Shown here piece after piece: positions 43,003 to 50,546 of a DNA stretch of 64,000 nucleotides. The notes under the pieces are model-generated. The model did no database searches, had not been told where the DNA came from, and saw only the letters and a program-made list of their open reading frames with translations. Positions within the stretch are counted from its first letter, which is position 1. Each line of letters begins with the position of its first letter. Source of the stretch: Chloroflexota bacterium (GTDB lineage: Bacteria > Chloroflexota > UBA11872 > UBA12225); NCBI GenBank assembly GCA_030447525.1, contig JAUJOR010000012.1:95286-159285 (forward strand), given 5' to 3'. The position numbers were made by a program, and so were the translations under genes.

Positions 43003-43938
43003 ATGAAGATCGCCGACGCCCTGGCCCGCGTCTATCCCTGCTTCTCGTTCGAGTTCTTCCCACCGAAGAACGATGAGGGGATGGTCCAGCTGATGGACAC
43101 CATCGCCCGCCTGCGCCGCCTGGAGCCGGCCTTTGTCTCGGTGACCTACGGCGCCGGGGGCACCTCGCGCGAGCGCGAGCGCACCCTTGAGCTGGTGACG
43201 CGCTTCAAGACCGAGCTAGGCATCGAGGCCATGGCCCACCTCACCTGCGTCGGCGCCTCGCAGACGGAGCTACGGGAGACGCTCGACCGACTGGCCGCCG
43301 GCGGCGTAGAGAACATCATGGCCCTGCGGGGCGATCCTCCCAAGGGCTCACGGGAGTTCAAGGTGGCGCCGGACGGGCTGAGCCACGCCACCGACCTCAT
43401 CGCCCTGATCGCCAGGGACTACGACCTCGGCATCGGCGGGGCCTGCTACCCGGAAGGCCACCCGGAGAGCGCCACCCTGGAGGATGATCTGCGATACGTC
43501 GTCCAGAAGGTGCATGCCGGGGCGCAGTTCTTGATCACCCAGGCCTTTTTCGACAACATCCACTACTTCGCCTTCGTCGAGCGGGCCCGAGCGGCCGGCA
43601 TCGACGTGCCGATCATCCCCGGGATCATGCCCATCACGGATGTACGGGTGATGAACCGGATCATGGAGCTCGACCCCCGGACGACCGTGCCGGATGCCTT
43701 GCGCCAGGAGATCCTCCGCCGGGCGGACAATCCCGTGGCCGTGGTGGAGCTGGGCGTGGCCTATGCCACGCTGCAGTGCGAGGAGCTACTGCGCTGTGGT
43801 GTCCCCGGCATCCACTTCTACACCCTCAACCGTTCCCCCGCCACCAGCGCCATCCTGGCGGCCCTGCAGGTGACCCAGCCATGGCTCAACGCCCGCCTCC
43901 CGGTCCCCGGAGTGCCGGCGTCGAGAGCCGCCGGCTGA
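43003..43938 (+). CDS. metF: 5,10-methylenetetrahydrofolate reductase
   Basis: A 311-residue FAD-dependent TIM-barrel enzyme that reduces methylene-THF to methyl-THF, the methyl donor for methionine. Motifs: SFEFFPPKNDEG at the start, SVTYGAGGTSRERERTLELV, ALRGDPPKG, ACYPEGHPES and IIPGIMPI. The length is normal. It is divergent from the LmeA-like gene across about 160 bases. Functionally it links to the SAM-responsive region at 52 kb, although no riboswitch is visible here. The gap 43939-44094 holds no gene. Confidence 0.95.
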   Translation: MKIADALARVYPCFSFEFFPPKNDEGMVQLMDTIARLRRLEPAFVSVTYGAGGTSRERERTLELVTRFKTELGIEAMAHLTCVGASQTELRETLDRLAAGGVENIMALRGDPPKGSREFKVAPDGLSHATDLIALIARDYDLGIGGACYPEGHPESATLEDDLRYVVQKVHAGAQFLITQAFFDNIHYFAFVERARAAGIDVPIIPGIMPITDVRVMNRIMELDPRTTVPDALRQEILRRADNPVAVVELGVAYATLQCEELLRCGVPGIHFYTLNRSPATSAILAALQVTQPWLNARLPVPGVPASRAAG

Positions 43939-44094
43939 GAACCGGGCGCCAATTAGAGCTCCGCGGCCGTCCGGCGGCAGATCCCAACCTGGGAGACCTA
44001 CCGAGCGACTTCAGCCCAGGTGACCTGATGGCTACCGATGGCTATCGAGGGGCGCCGCCGGGGAGATGGGGTGGAGGAGGACAGGGAGCCGGCG

Positions 44095-45789
44095 CTAGCC
44101 GCTGAGCTCGGCTTGCAGCGTGGCGATAGCCGCGAATGACGGTTGGACGCTCTCATACACCTGCCGGTAGACGTCATACAAGCGTCCGTAGCGGGCGTGT
44201 CGCTCGCCGTCCGGCGCCACCTCCTCACCGGCGTCGCCGGTGGCGTCGACCAGGGGAACCAGGTCTTCGAAGCGCCCGACGATGCCGGCGCCACGCAGGG
44301 CCAGTTGGGCCGCCCCCAGGGCCGACGCCTCTGGGGACTCCACCAGGCGCAGGGGGCGCCCCAGGACGTCGGCCACGATCTGTAGCCACAAGGGCGACCG
44401 CGTGAAGCCTCCCGTGGCGCGGATCTCCGTCGCCGGCCCGGCCACCTCCTCCATCGGCTCAAAGATGGTCCGCATGCGGTAGGCCACCCCTTCCAGCGTG
44501 GCGCGGGCCAGGTGGCGGTAGTCGTGCGCCAGGGAGAGGCCAAAGAGGACACCCCGGGCGTTGGCGTTCCAGTTCGGCGAGCGCTCGCCGGCCAGGTAGG
44601 GGAGGAAGAGCAGGCCGTCCGCCCCCGGGGCGACGCTCTCGGCCCAGCGGTTCAAGTCCTCTAGATCGATGTCCGCCGGCTCGGGCGGCGAGTCCTCGTT
44701 GTGACCCGCCTGCCCAACACCGCCACCGGGCGCGGCCCCGGGGCCTGGGCCCTGCGCGCCACGCTGGGGACGTGGACCTTGAGGCTGGAGACCTGCGGCC
44801 CGGGATCCCCGCACCTCCCCCGCGGCCTGGGCGAACTGGTCGCGCAGCCAGGCGTAGACCAGGCCGGCGTTGTTGATGGCCGCTCCGGCCACCCAGCGGC
44901 CATCGGCGAGGTAATAGCACCACGTGCGGCCCTGGACGTCCGTGCGCGGCTGATCGACGACGGCGCGGATCGCCCCGCTCGTCGCCACCATGGCCACCAT
45001 CTGGCCGGGGGCGACGCAGCCGGTGCCAATGGTCTGCAAGACGCCGTCCCCAGCGCCGGCGACGATGATGCATCCCTCCGGGAGGCCGACCGCCCGCAGG
45101 GACTCTTTGGACACCGGGAGTGGCTCGGTCGGCTCCACCAGGGGGGCGAGCTTCCGGGTGTCGACCCCGGCGAGGGCCAGGGCTTCGCCGTCCCAGGCCC
45201 CGGCGCGGAGGTTGTACAGCCCGGTGGCGCTGGCCACCGAGTGGTCGCCCACCGAAAGCCCCGTCCAGCGTCGTAGCACGTACTCTTTGATCCCGCCGAA
45301 GGTGGCGGCGCCGGCAAAGGCCTGCGGCCGGTGGCGTTGCAGCCAGCGGAGCTTGGCCGGTAGGTACATGGGGTGGACCGGGCACCCCGTACGGGCGTAC
45401 AAGGCCAGGGGGTCGGTCTCCTGCCGGATGGCCGCGGCCTCGGCTACGCTGCGCCCGTCGGCCCAGATCATCGACGGGGTCAAGGGCTCCCCGCCCTGCC
45501 CCAGTGCCACCAGGGAATGGAGGATGGCGCTGAGCCCCACGGCAACGACGCGCCGGCCGTCCGCCGCCGCCCAGGCGGCTCCCTCCTTCAGGCAGGTCAT
45601 GGCGGCCTCGTACACCTCCGCCGGGTCTTGCTCGGCCCAGCCCGGATGCGGGCTCCGCAGGGCGTACTCCCCGGCCGCGACGTAGCACTGCCGGCCCTGG
45701 AGATCGAAGACGACGGCCCGTGCCCCAGTGGTGCCGATATCCCAGCCGATGAGGCACTCCCCTTGACCGGCGACCGCTCGATTGGTCAT
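44095..45789 (-). CDS. FGGY-family carbohydrate kinase, gluconokinase-like
   Basis: A 564-residue sugar kinase with the N-terminal phosphate motif IGWDIGTTGARAVVFD, the substrate-side segments SAILHSLVALGQGGEPLTPS then MIWADGRS and RTGCPVHPMYLPAKLRWLQ (typical of gluconokinases), and C-terminal ATP motifs FLPYLAGERSPNWNANARGV and IRATGGFTRSPLWLQIVADV. A Gly/Pro/Gln-rich insertion of about 40 residues (near 320-360) interrupts the region between the two domains. The ATG at 45789 fits the family start but lacks a clear ribosome binding site. Confidence 0.88.
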   Translation of the reverse strand: MTNRAVAGQGECLIGWDIGTTGARAVVFDLQGRQCYVAAGEYALRSPHPGWAEQDPAEVYEAAMTCLKEGAAWAAADGRRVVAVGLSAILHSLVALGQGGEPLTPSMIWADGRSVAEAAAIRQETDPLALYARTGCPVHPMYLPAKLRWLQRHRPQAFAGAATFGGIKEYVLRRWTGLSVGDHSVASATGLYNLRAGAWDGEALALAGVDTRKLAPLVEPTEPLPVSKESLRAVGLPEGCIIVAGAGDGVLQTIGTGCVAPGQMVAMVATSGAIRAVVDQPRTDVQGRTWCYYLADGRWVAGAAINNAGLVYAWLRDQFAQAAGEVRGSRAAGLQPQGPRPQRGAQGPGPGAAPGGGVGQAGHNEDSPPEPADIDLEDLNRWAESVAPGADGLLFLPYLAGERSPNWNANARGVLFGLSLAHDYRHLARATLEGVAYRMRTIFEPMEEVAGPATEIRATGGFTRSPLWLQIVADVLGRPLRLVESPEASALGAAQLALRGAGIVGRFEDLVPLVDATGDAGEEVAPDGERHARYGRLYDVYRQVYESVQPSFAAIATLQAELSG

Positions 45790-45821
45790 GGCTGAGGATT
45801 GTAGCCCGCCGCCGGCGCTGG

Positions 45822-45860
45822 CTGGCCCCGGCAGCTGGCCCCGGCAGCTGGCCCCGGCTG
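45822..45860. repeat. 13-bp tandem repeat upstream of the kinase
   Basis: CTGGCCCCGGCAG occurs at 45822-45834 and 45835-45847, followed by a partial copy to 45858. It lies in the divergent gap between the kinase and the Rrf2 regulator, next to the Rrf2 promoter. Confidence 0.75.
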
Positions 45861-45861
45861 G

Positions 45862-45909
45862 CTGACCCCCCTGGCGCCCCACGATATGATGTAAACTAAG
45901 TTGCTTTAC
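45862..45909 (+). promoter_or_regulatory. Promoter and operator of the Rrf2-cysK unit
   Basis: CTGACC (45862-45867) and TATGAT (45885-45890) are 17 bases apart and form a good -35/-10 pair. GTAAA (45891-45895) and TTTAC (45905-45909) form an inverted repeat with a 9-base spacer covering the expected transcription start, just before the ATG at 45911. This placement suggests autorepression by the Rrf2 protein. Confidence 0.6.
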
Positions 45910-45910
45910 T

Positions 45911-46348
45911 ATGCGTCTCTCGATGAAGGGCGATTACGGGATGCGGGCCATGCTCGACCTAGCCGAGCGCTACGGGCAGGGGCCGGTGCAGAGCGAGGCC
46001 ATCGCCAAGCGCCAGGGTATCTCCGACGCCTATCTCGACCAGCTACTCACCCTCCTGCGCCGCGCCGGCCTGGTACGCAGCGTGCGCGGGCCGCGGGGGG
46101 GGCACGAGCTGGCGCGCCCGGCGGGGGAGATCACCCTGATGGCGGCCCTGGCCGCCCTGGAAGGGGATTTTCTGGCCATCGGCACCCCCGGCGCGGACGG
46201 CGCCGAGGAGCTGCCCAGCGTACGCGTGCAGCGGGAGCTGTGGCAGAAAGTGCGCGCCGCCACGGAGCAGGTGCTCGCCGGCACCACGGTGCAGGACTTG
46301 CTGGAGCGCCAGCGCGATCTCACCGCCCCTGCCCGCTACTACATCTAG
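45911..46348 (+). CDS. Rrf2 family regulator, CymR-like
   Basis: A 145-residue winged-helix regulator. It has the family start MRLSMKGDYGMRAMLDLAER, the recognition helix region ISDAYLDQLLTLLRRAGLV and the wing SVRGPRGGHELARP. No cysteines are present, so it cannot bind an Fe-S cluster as IscR does. It is closer to CymR, which in Firmicutes senses cysteine status through the CysK-O-acetylserine complex. Its position 47 bases before cysK, followed by sulfur-carrier genes, supports this. Confidence 0.88.
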   Translation: MRLSMKGDYGMRAMLDLAERYGQGPVQSEAIAKRQGISDAYLDQLLTLLRRAGLVRSVRGPRGGHELARPAGEITLMAALAALEGDFLAIGTPGADGAEELPSVRVQRELWQKVRAATEQVLAGTTVQDLLERQRDLTAPARYYI

Positions 46349-46395
46349 GCCCGGCCAAAGAACAAAGAATCAAGGACGTTACGTAAGGAAAACGC

Positions 46396-47310
46396 ATGGA
46401 GGTCGCTGAGTCGGCCCTCGACCTGATTGGAGAGACGCCATTGGTGCGCCTCAATCGCGTTGTCCCCCCGGGCGGGGCGGCGATCCTGGGGAAGCTGGAG
46501 GCGCGCAACCCCGGCGGGAGCGTCAAGGACCGCATCGCCCGGGCCATGGTGGAGGCCGCCGAGCGCGAGGGGCACCTCCAGCCGGGAGACACCATCGTCG
46601 AGCCGACCAGCGGCAACACCGGGATCGGCCTGGCGGTGGTGGCCGCCGTCAAGGGGTACCGCCTGGTGCTGACCATGCCGGAGGACATGAGCGTCGAGCG
46701 GCGCAAGCTCCTGAGCCGCTTCGGCGCCGAGTTCGTACTCACCCCGGCCATCGAGGGGATGAGCGGGGCCGTGTTCGCCGCCCAGGAGCTGGTGCGGGAG
46801 AAGGGCTACTTCATGCCCCTGCAGTTCGAGAACCCGGCCAACCCGGAGGTGCACCGGCGTACCACTGCCCCAGAGATCCTGCGCGCCACCGGGGGCAAGG
46901 TGGACGCCTTTGTCGCCGGGGTCGGCACCGGGGGCACTATCAGCGGCGTCGGGGCGGTCTTGAGGGAAACGTTGGGGCCGCACGCGGTACGCTTGATCGC
47001 CGTGGAGCCGGAGCGGTCCCCCGTCCTCAGCGGCGGGCGCCCGCGCCCCCACGGGATCCAGGGGATCGGGGCCGGCTTCCAGCCCGGGATCCTCGAGCGC
47101 GCCCTGCTTGACGAGATTGTTACCGTGCGGGATGAAGAGGCCTACGAGATGATGTCCCGCCTGACGCGCGAGGAGGGACTCCTGGTGGGCGTCTCGTCCG
47201 GGGCCAACGTCGTGGCCGCCTGTCGTGTCGCCGAGCGACTGGGCGCGGGGAAGACGGTGGTGACGATGCTGTGTGACACCGGCGAGCGGTACTTGAGCAT
47301 TACGATGTAG
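46396..47310 (+). CDS. cysK: Cysteine synthase
   Basis: A 304-residue PLP enzyme making cysteine from O-acetylserine (or a related acceptor) and sulfide or a protein thiocarboxylate. PLP Lys lies in [14 protein letters not shown], the substrate loop in [11 protein letters not shown] and the phosphate-binding loop in [25 protein letters not shown] is CysK-like rather than mycobacterial CysM-like, although only assays could show whether O-phosphoserine or a carrier thiocarboxylate is used. It lies between an Rrf2 regulator and a CysO-type sulfur-carrier/E1 fusion. Confidence 0.94.
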   Translation: MEVAESALDLIGETPLVRLNRVVPPGGAAILGKLEARNPGGSVKDRIARAMVEAAEREGHLQPGDTIVEPTSGNTGIGLAVVAAVKGYRLVLTMPEDMSVERRKLLSRFGAEFVLTPAIEGMSGAVFAAQELVREKGYFMPLQFENPANPEVHRRTTAPEILRATGGKVDAFVAGVGTGGTISGVGAVLRETLGPHAVRLIAVEPERSPVLSGGRPRPHGIQGIGAGFQPGILERALLDEIVTVRDEEAYEMMSRLTREEGLLVGVSSGANVVAACRVAERLGAGKTVVTMLCDTGERYLSITM

Positions 47311-47385
47311 GTCGCGACCAGATAAGTCGCGACCAGATAAGTCGCGACTGGGTAGGTCGTGACCGGGTAAGTCGCGACCAGGGGG
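47311..47385. repeat. Five 15-bp tandem repeats directly after cysK
   Basis: Units start at 47311, 47326, 47341, 47356 and 47371; the consensus is GTCGCGACCAGATAA. Four of five contain the 8-bp palindrome GTCGCGAC. The array begins at the base after the cysK stop codon and ends 9 bases before a long palindrome. The regular phase and internal palindrome make protein binding or transcript structure plausible. Confidence 0.95.
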
Positions 47386-47394
47386 ACATTGACC

Positions 47395-47426
47395 ACCGGC
47401 GCCCGCGCCCGGGCGCGGGCGCCGGT
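47395..47426. terminator. 32-bp perfect palindrome between cysK and the Ubl-E1 gene
   Basis: The left half ACCGGCGCCCGCGCCC (47395-47410) is the exact reverse complement of 47411-47426. No U-tract follows, so it is not a classic intrinsic terminator. It could still pause or end cysK transcription, act as a processing hairpin, or serve as a binding site. It lies 55 bases upstream of the Ubl-E1 start. Confidence 0.5.
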
Positions 47427-47480
47427 CGGGCAGAGTTCTTGGAGGGCAAGTTGGTGGCGAGCGTTACAGTGGGAGAGACG

Positions 47481-48635
47481 ATGACGGCGAAGGTCTACAT
47501 TCCCACGCCTTTCCGGTCATTGACCGAGAAGCAGGCGCGGGTAGAGGTGCACTCCGGGACGGTGGGTGGGGCCCTGGACGAGCTGGCGGCGCGGTTCCCG
47601 GGTCTGCGTGAGCGCTTGCGTGACGCGCAGGGCGCCCTGCACGGCTACGTCAACGTGTACGTCAACAGCCAGCCCATCGACGACCTGCAAGGCGAAGGGA
47701 CGGCGCTCAAGGACGGCGATGAGGTCAGCATCATCCCTGCCGTCGCCGGGGGGGACATCTTTACCGAGGAGCAGGTCAAGCGATACAGCCGCCACCTCCT
47801 GCTGGCGGACGTCGGGCCGCTCGGCCAGCGCAAGCTGATGAACGCTCGGGTGCTCCTGATCGGGGCTGGCGGGCTGGGCTCGCCCGCCGCCCTCTACCTC
47901 GCCGCCGCCGGCGTCGGGACGCTGGGCATCGTGGACTTTGACGTCGTCGACCACTCCAATCTTCAGCGCCAGATCCTGCACCAGACGGACGACATCGGCA
48001 AGCTGAAGGTGGAGAGCGCCAAAGAGTCGATTGGGGCGATGAACCCCAACGTGAACGTCGAGGCCCACAACATGATCCTGGACTCGACCAACGCCCTTGA
48101 GCTCTTCAAGCAGTACGACATCATCGTCAACGGTGTAGATAACTTTCCCGCCCGCTACCTGGCCAACGACGCCGCCGTGATGCTGGGCAAGACAATGGTG
48201 GATGCCGGCATCAACCAGTTCGAGGGGATGGTCAGCGTCTACCAGCCGGGCCAGGGCTGCTACCGCTGCCTCTACCCGGCGCCGCCCCCGCCGGGCGCCG
48301 TGCAGAGCTGCGCCGAGGCCGGCGTGCTGGGTGTCCTGCCGGGGATCGTGGGGAGCGTGCAGGCATTGGAGACGATCAAGCTGATCCTGGGGATCGGGGA
48401 ACCCTTGATCGGCAAGCTCCTGCTCTTCGACGCCCTGACCATGGAGTTCCGCACTCTGCGCACGCGCCGTGACCCGGCTTGCCCCGTGTGCGGCGACCAT
48501 CCCACCATCACCGCGCTGATTGACTACCACGAGTTCTGTGGCATTCCCCAGCCACCGGAGCTGGTCGAGCAGCGCGCCGCCGAGGAGGACAGCCACGTCC
48601 GTGAGGCCGAGCCGGTGGCGGTCGGCGCCTCTTAA
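47481..48635 (+). CDS. Ubiquitin-like sulfur carrier fused to a MoeB/ThiF-type E1 enzyme
   Basis: A 384-residue fusion. Residues 1-91 are a MoaD/CysO beta-grasp domain ending SIIPAVAGG, the Gly-Gly of a sulfur carrier. The next residue begins an E1-like adenylyltransferase (DIFTEEQVKRYSRHLLLADV; ATP loop LIGAGGLGSPAALYLA; Arg in NLQRQILH; zinc cysteines in CYRCLYP and CPVCGDH; conserved Cys in AVQSCAEAGVLGVLPG). There is no rhodanese domain. The E1 part should adenylate a carrier C-terminus, but here the Gly-Gly is internal, so cleavage, presumably by the JAMM protease next door, would be needed. The ATG at 47481 follows GGGAGAG; an in-frame TTG at 47439 is the alternative. Confidence 0.93.
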   Translation: MTAKVYIPTPFRSLTEKQARVEVHSGTVGGALDELAARFPGLRERLRDAQGALHGYVNVYVNSQPIDDLQGEGTALKDGDEVSIIPAVAGGDIFTEEQVKRYSRHLLLADVGPLGQRKLMNARVLLIGAGGLGSPAALYLAAAGVGTLGIVDFDVVDHSNLQRQILHQTDDIGKLKVESAKESIGAMNPNVNVEAHNMILDSTNALELFKQYDIIVNGVDNFPARYLANDAAVMLGKTMVDAGINQFEGMVSVYQPGQGCYRCLYPAPPPPGAVQSCAEAGVLGVLPGIVGSVQALETIKLILGIGEPLIGKLLLFDALTMEFRTLRTRRDPACPVCGDHPTITALIDYHEFCGIPQPPELVEQRAAEEDSHVREAEPVAVGAS

Positions 48636-48679
48636 CCTCCGGTCCCGGGACTGGCGGGACGCGGGCACCTCCCGCGACC

Positions 48680-49102
48680 ATGATGATGATCGAGCTCCCC
48701 CGCCCCCTCGCCGATGACCTCGTCCGGCACGCCCGTGAGGCCCAGCCGGACGAGGTGTGTGGCGTCCTCGGTCTACGCGCCGAGCGTGTCGTGCGCCTGG
48801 AGCGTGCCCGCAACGCCGCTGCCACCCCAACCGTACGCTTCACCTTTGACGACGACGGCTACCGCCGGGTGATGCAGCTAGAGCGCGAGGGGCTGGAGAT
48901 TGGGATCTACCACTCCCACCCTGCCTCGGCCCCCTATCCTTCCGCCACCGATCGGGCGGAGATGAGCGCCACCTGGCCGGACTGCCTCCAGCTGATGATT
49001 AGCCTGCGACATGACGCCACCACCGGGCCGGAGGTCAAGGCCTACCGCATCGACCGAAACGGGGTCGTCAGCGTGGAAGACCTGGCCCTGGTGGACGGCT
49101 GA
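48680..49102 (+). CDS. mec: JAMM/MPN+ metalloprotease, Mec type
   Basis: A 140-residue zinc protease. The JAMM motif is complete: an upstream Glu in PDEVCGVLGL, then GIYHSHPASAPYPSATD (HxHP-x6-Ser-x2-Asp) with the metal-binding His and Asp. In Mycobacterium tuberculosis, Mec+ releases cysteine from CysO; related JAMM proteins trim residues after the Gly-Gly of sulfur carriers. It lies 44 bases after the Ubl-E1 fusion in the same direction. It probably frees the fused carrier or the GGA-ending carrier at 50.2 kb, and/or cleaves CysO-cysteine. Confidence 0.93.
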   Translation: MMMIELPRPLADDLVRHAREAQPDEVCGVLGLRAERVVRLERARNAAATPTVRFTFDDDGYRRVMQLEREGLEIGIYHSHPASAPYPSATDRAEMSATWPDCLQLMISLRHDATTGPEVKAYRIDRNGVVSVEDLALVDG

Positions 49103-49163
49103 GCGCTCGCCGGCAGCCCGGAGTGCCCCTGGCCCGCCCTGCACTTGCTAGACTTGCGGGGCG

Positions 49164-50114
49164 ATGACGATGACAGCGCAGCCCAGTACCGAGCCGCCGG
49201 GCGACGCCGGCCCGGCGGCCCCCTTTATCCTCGCCCCGGACGTGGCGTCCAAGTACGAGCGCCTCAAATCCATCTGCCGCGACCTCGGCAGCGCCCTGGT
49301 CGCCTTTTCCGCCGGCGTGGACAGCACGCTCCTCCTCAAGGTGTGCGCCGACGAGCTGGCCGACCGGGCCGTGGCCGTGACCGCCGTGTCGGAGAGCTAC
49401 CCCAGTCATGAGCTGGCCCAGGCCAAGCGCCTGGCGCGGGACGTCGGGTGCCGCTTGATCCTGGTGGAGACGCACGAACTGCAGGACGAGCACTACGCCA
49501 GCAACCCCACTAACCGCTGCTTCTACTGTAAGCAAGAGCTGTTCACTACCATCTTCCCCGTGGCCCAGCGCGAGGGCCTGGCGACGGTGGTGTATGGGGC
49601 GAACCTTGACGACACCGGGGACTACCGCCCTGGGATGCAGGCGGCCAAGGCCATGGGGGCTCGCGCCCCCTTGCTGGAGGCGGAGATGGGCAAGCCGGAG
49701 ATCCGGGCCGTCTCCCGGATGCTCGGCCTGGAGACCTGGGACAAGCCGGCCTTTGCCTGCCTGTCATCGCGCATCCCCTACGGCGAGCGCGTCACCGAGG
49801 AGAAGCTACAACAGATCGATGCGGCCGAGGTGTCCCTTGTGGGCGAGGGGTTCCGCCAGGTTCGTGTCCGCCATCACGGCGAGGTCGCCCGCATCGAGGT
49901 ACCCCCGGTCGATCTGCCGCGCTTCTTCGAGGGGGGGCGCAACGAGCGCGTCGTCCGCCGGCTCAAGGAGATCGGCTTTCGTTACGTCACCCTGGACCTG
50001 CAAGGGTATCGCTCGGGGAGCCTCAACGAGTCCCTGCCCGGCGGCGCCAGCCTGGTCACCGGCGGGACGCCCCTGCGCCCGCTGGGCCGGGCCCTCCCAG
50101 TCATCAACGCCTAA
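49164..50114 (+). CDS. larE: LarE-type ATP-dependent sulfur transferase
   Basis: A 316-residue PP-loop enzyme. SAGVDSTLLLKV is the ATP pyrophosphatase loop. Cysteines lie in TNRCFYCKQELF and in PAFACLSSRIPYGERV, the position of the LarE catalytic Cys. LarE adenylates a carboxylate of the nickel-pincer precursor and replaces it with a thiocarboxylate. No larB or larC is present in the window. The three-Cys pattern may indicate an Fe-S form that uses external sulfur. Its place after the Ubl-E1 and JAMM genes suggests a role in making the carrier thiocarboxylate. The start is the ATG at 49164 or 49170. Confidence 0.88.
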   Translation: MTMTAQPSTEPPGDAGPAAPFILAPDVASKYERLKSICRDLGSALVAFSAGVDSTLLLKVCADELADRAVAVTAVSESYPSHELAQAKRLARDVGCRLILVETHELQDEHYASNPTNRCFYCKQELFTTIFPVAQREGLATVVYGANLDDTGDYRPGMQAAKAMGARAPLLEAEMGKPEIRAVSRMLGLETWDKPAFACLSSRIPYGERVTEEKLQQIDAAEVSLVGEGFRQVRVRHHGEVARIEVPPVDLPRFFEGGRNERVVRRLKEIGFRYVTLDLQGYRSGSLNESLPGGASLVTGGTPLRPLGRALPVINA

Positions 50115-50176
50115 GAGTAAGAGGGCGCCTGTGATCCCAGGGGGCGCGGCGGGCGGCCGGACGCGGGGGGAGCGGG

Positions 50177-50455
50177 CTATGCTCCCCCGGCCACGGCGGG
50201 GACGATGCTGACCTCATCGCCCTCCTTGAGTGGGGTGTCCAGGCCCTTCAGGAAGCGGATGTCCTCGCCGGCGACATAGATGTTGACGAAGCGCCGGATC
50301 TCGCCCTGCTCATCATAGAGGCGCTCGCGGAAGCCGGGGTGCTCACGCTCCAGCGCCGTCAGCACCTCGGTCACCGTTGCCCCCTCCACGTTCAGCTCGG
50401 CTGCGCCATCCGCCAGGCGGCGCAGCGGTGTAGGTATTCTCAGCTTCACAGGCAT
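50177..50455 (-). CDS. cysO: CysO/MoaD-like ubiquitin-fold sulfur carrier ending in GGA
   Basis: A 92-residue beta-grasp carrier with the typical start VKLRIPTPLRRLADG, NIYVAGEDIRFLKGLDTPLK and the tail GDEVSIVPAVAGGA. The last residue is Ala, not Gly, so the C-terminal Gly-Gly is masked and needs trimming before adenylation. It is very similar to the N-terminal domain of the Ubl-E1 fusion (shared SII/VPAVAGG). The ATG at 50455 follows GAGAAGAGG. It lies downstream of thrC on the same strand and is probably under the same SAM riboswitch. Confidence 0.93.
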   Translation of the reverse strand: MPVKLRIPTPLRRLADGAAELNVEGATVTEVLTALEREHPGFRERLYDEQGEIRRFVNIYVAGEDIRFLKGLDTPLKEGDEVSIVPAVAGGA

Positions 50456-50546
50456 CGTCAACCTCTTCTCCGATCCAGTCCCATGTTGCGGTCTCGCGGC
50501 CGGGCATTTCGTGGTTGCAGGGCCGCATTCACAGCTTGGGGCTCGC

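Noticed and set aside
47311..47385. Tandem repeats considered as a CRISPR array
   Set aside because: Units are directly adjacent without spacers and no cas genes are present.
47142..47396. Minus-strand peptide with repeats VATYP/VATYL
   Set aside because: It is only the translation of the 15-bp tandem repeat array after cysK; no start signal and it overlaps cysK antisense.
47395..47426. Classic rho-independent terminator
   Set aside because: The palindrome has no U-tract on either strand; kept only as a structural element of uncertain function.
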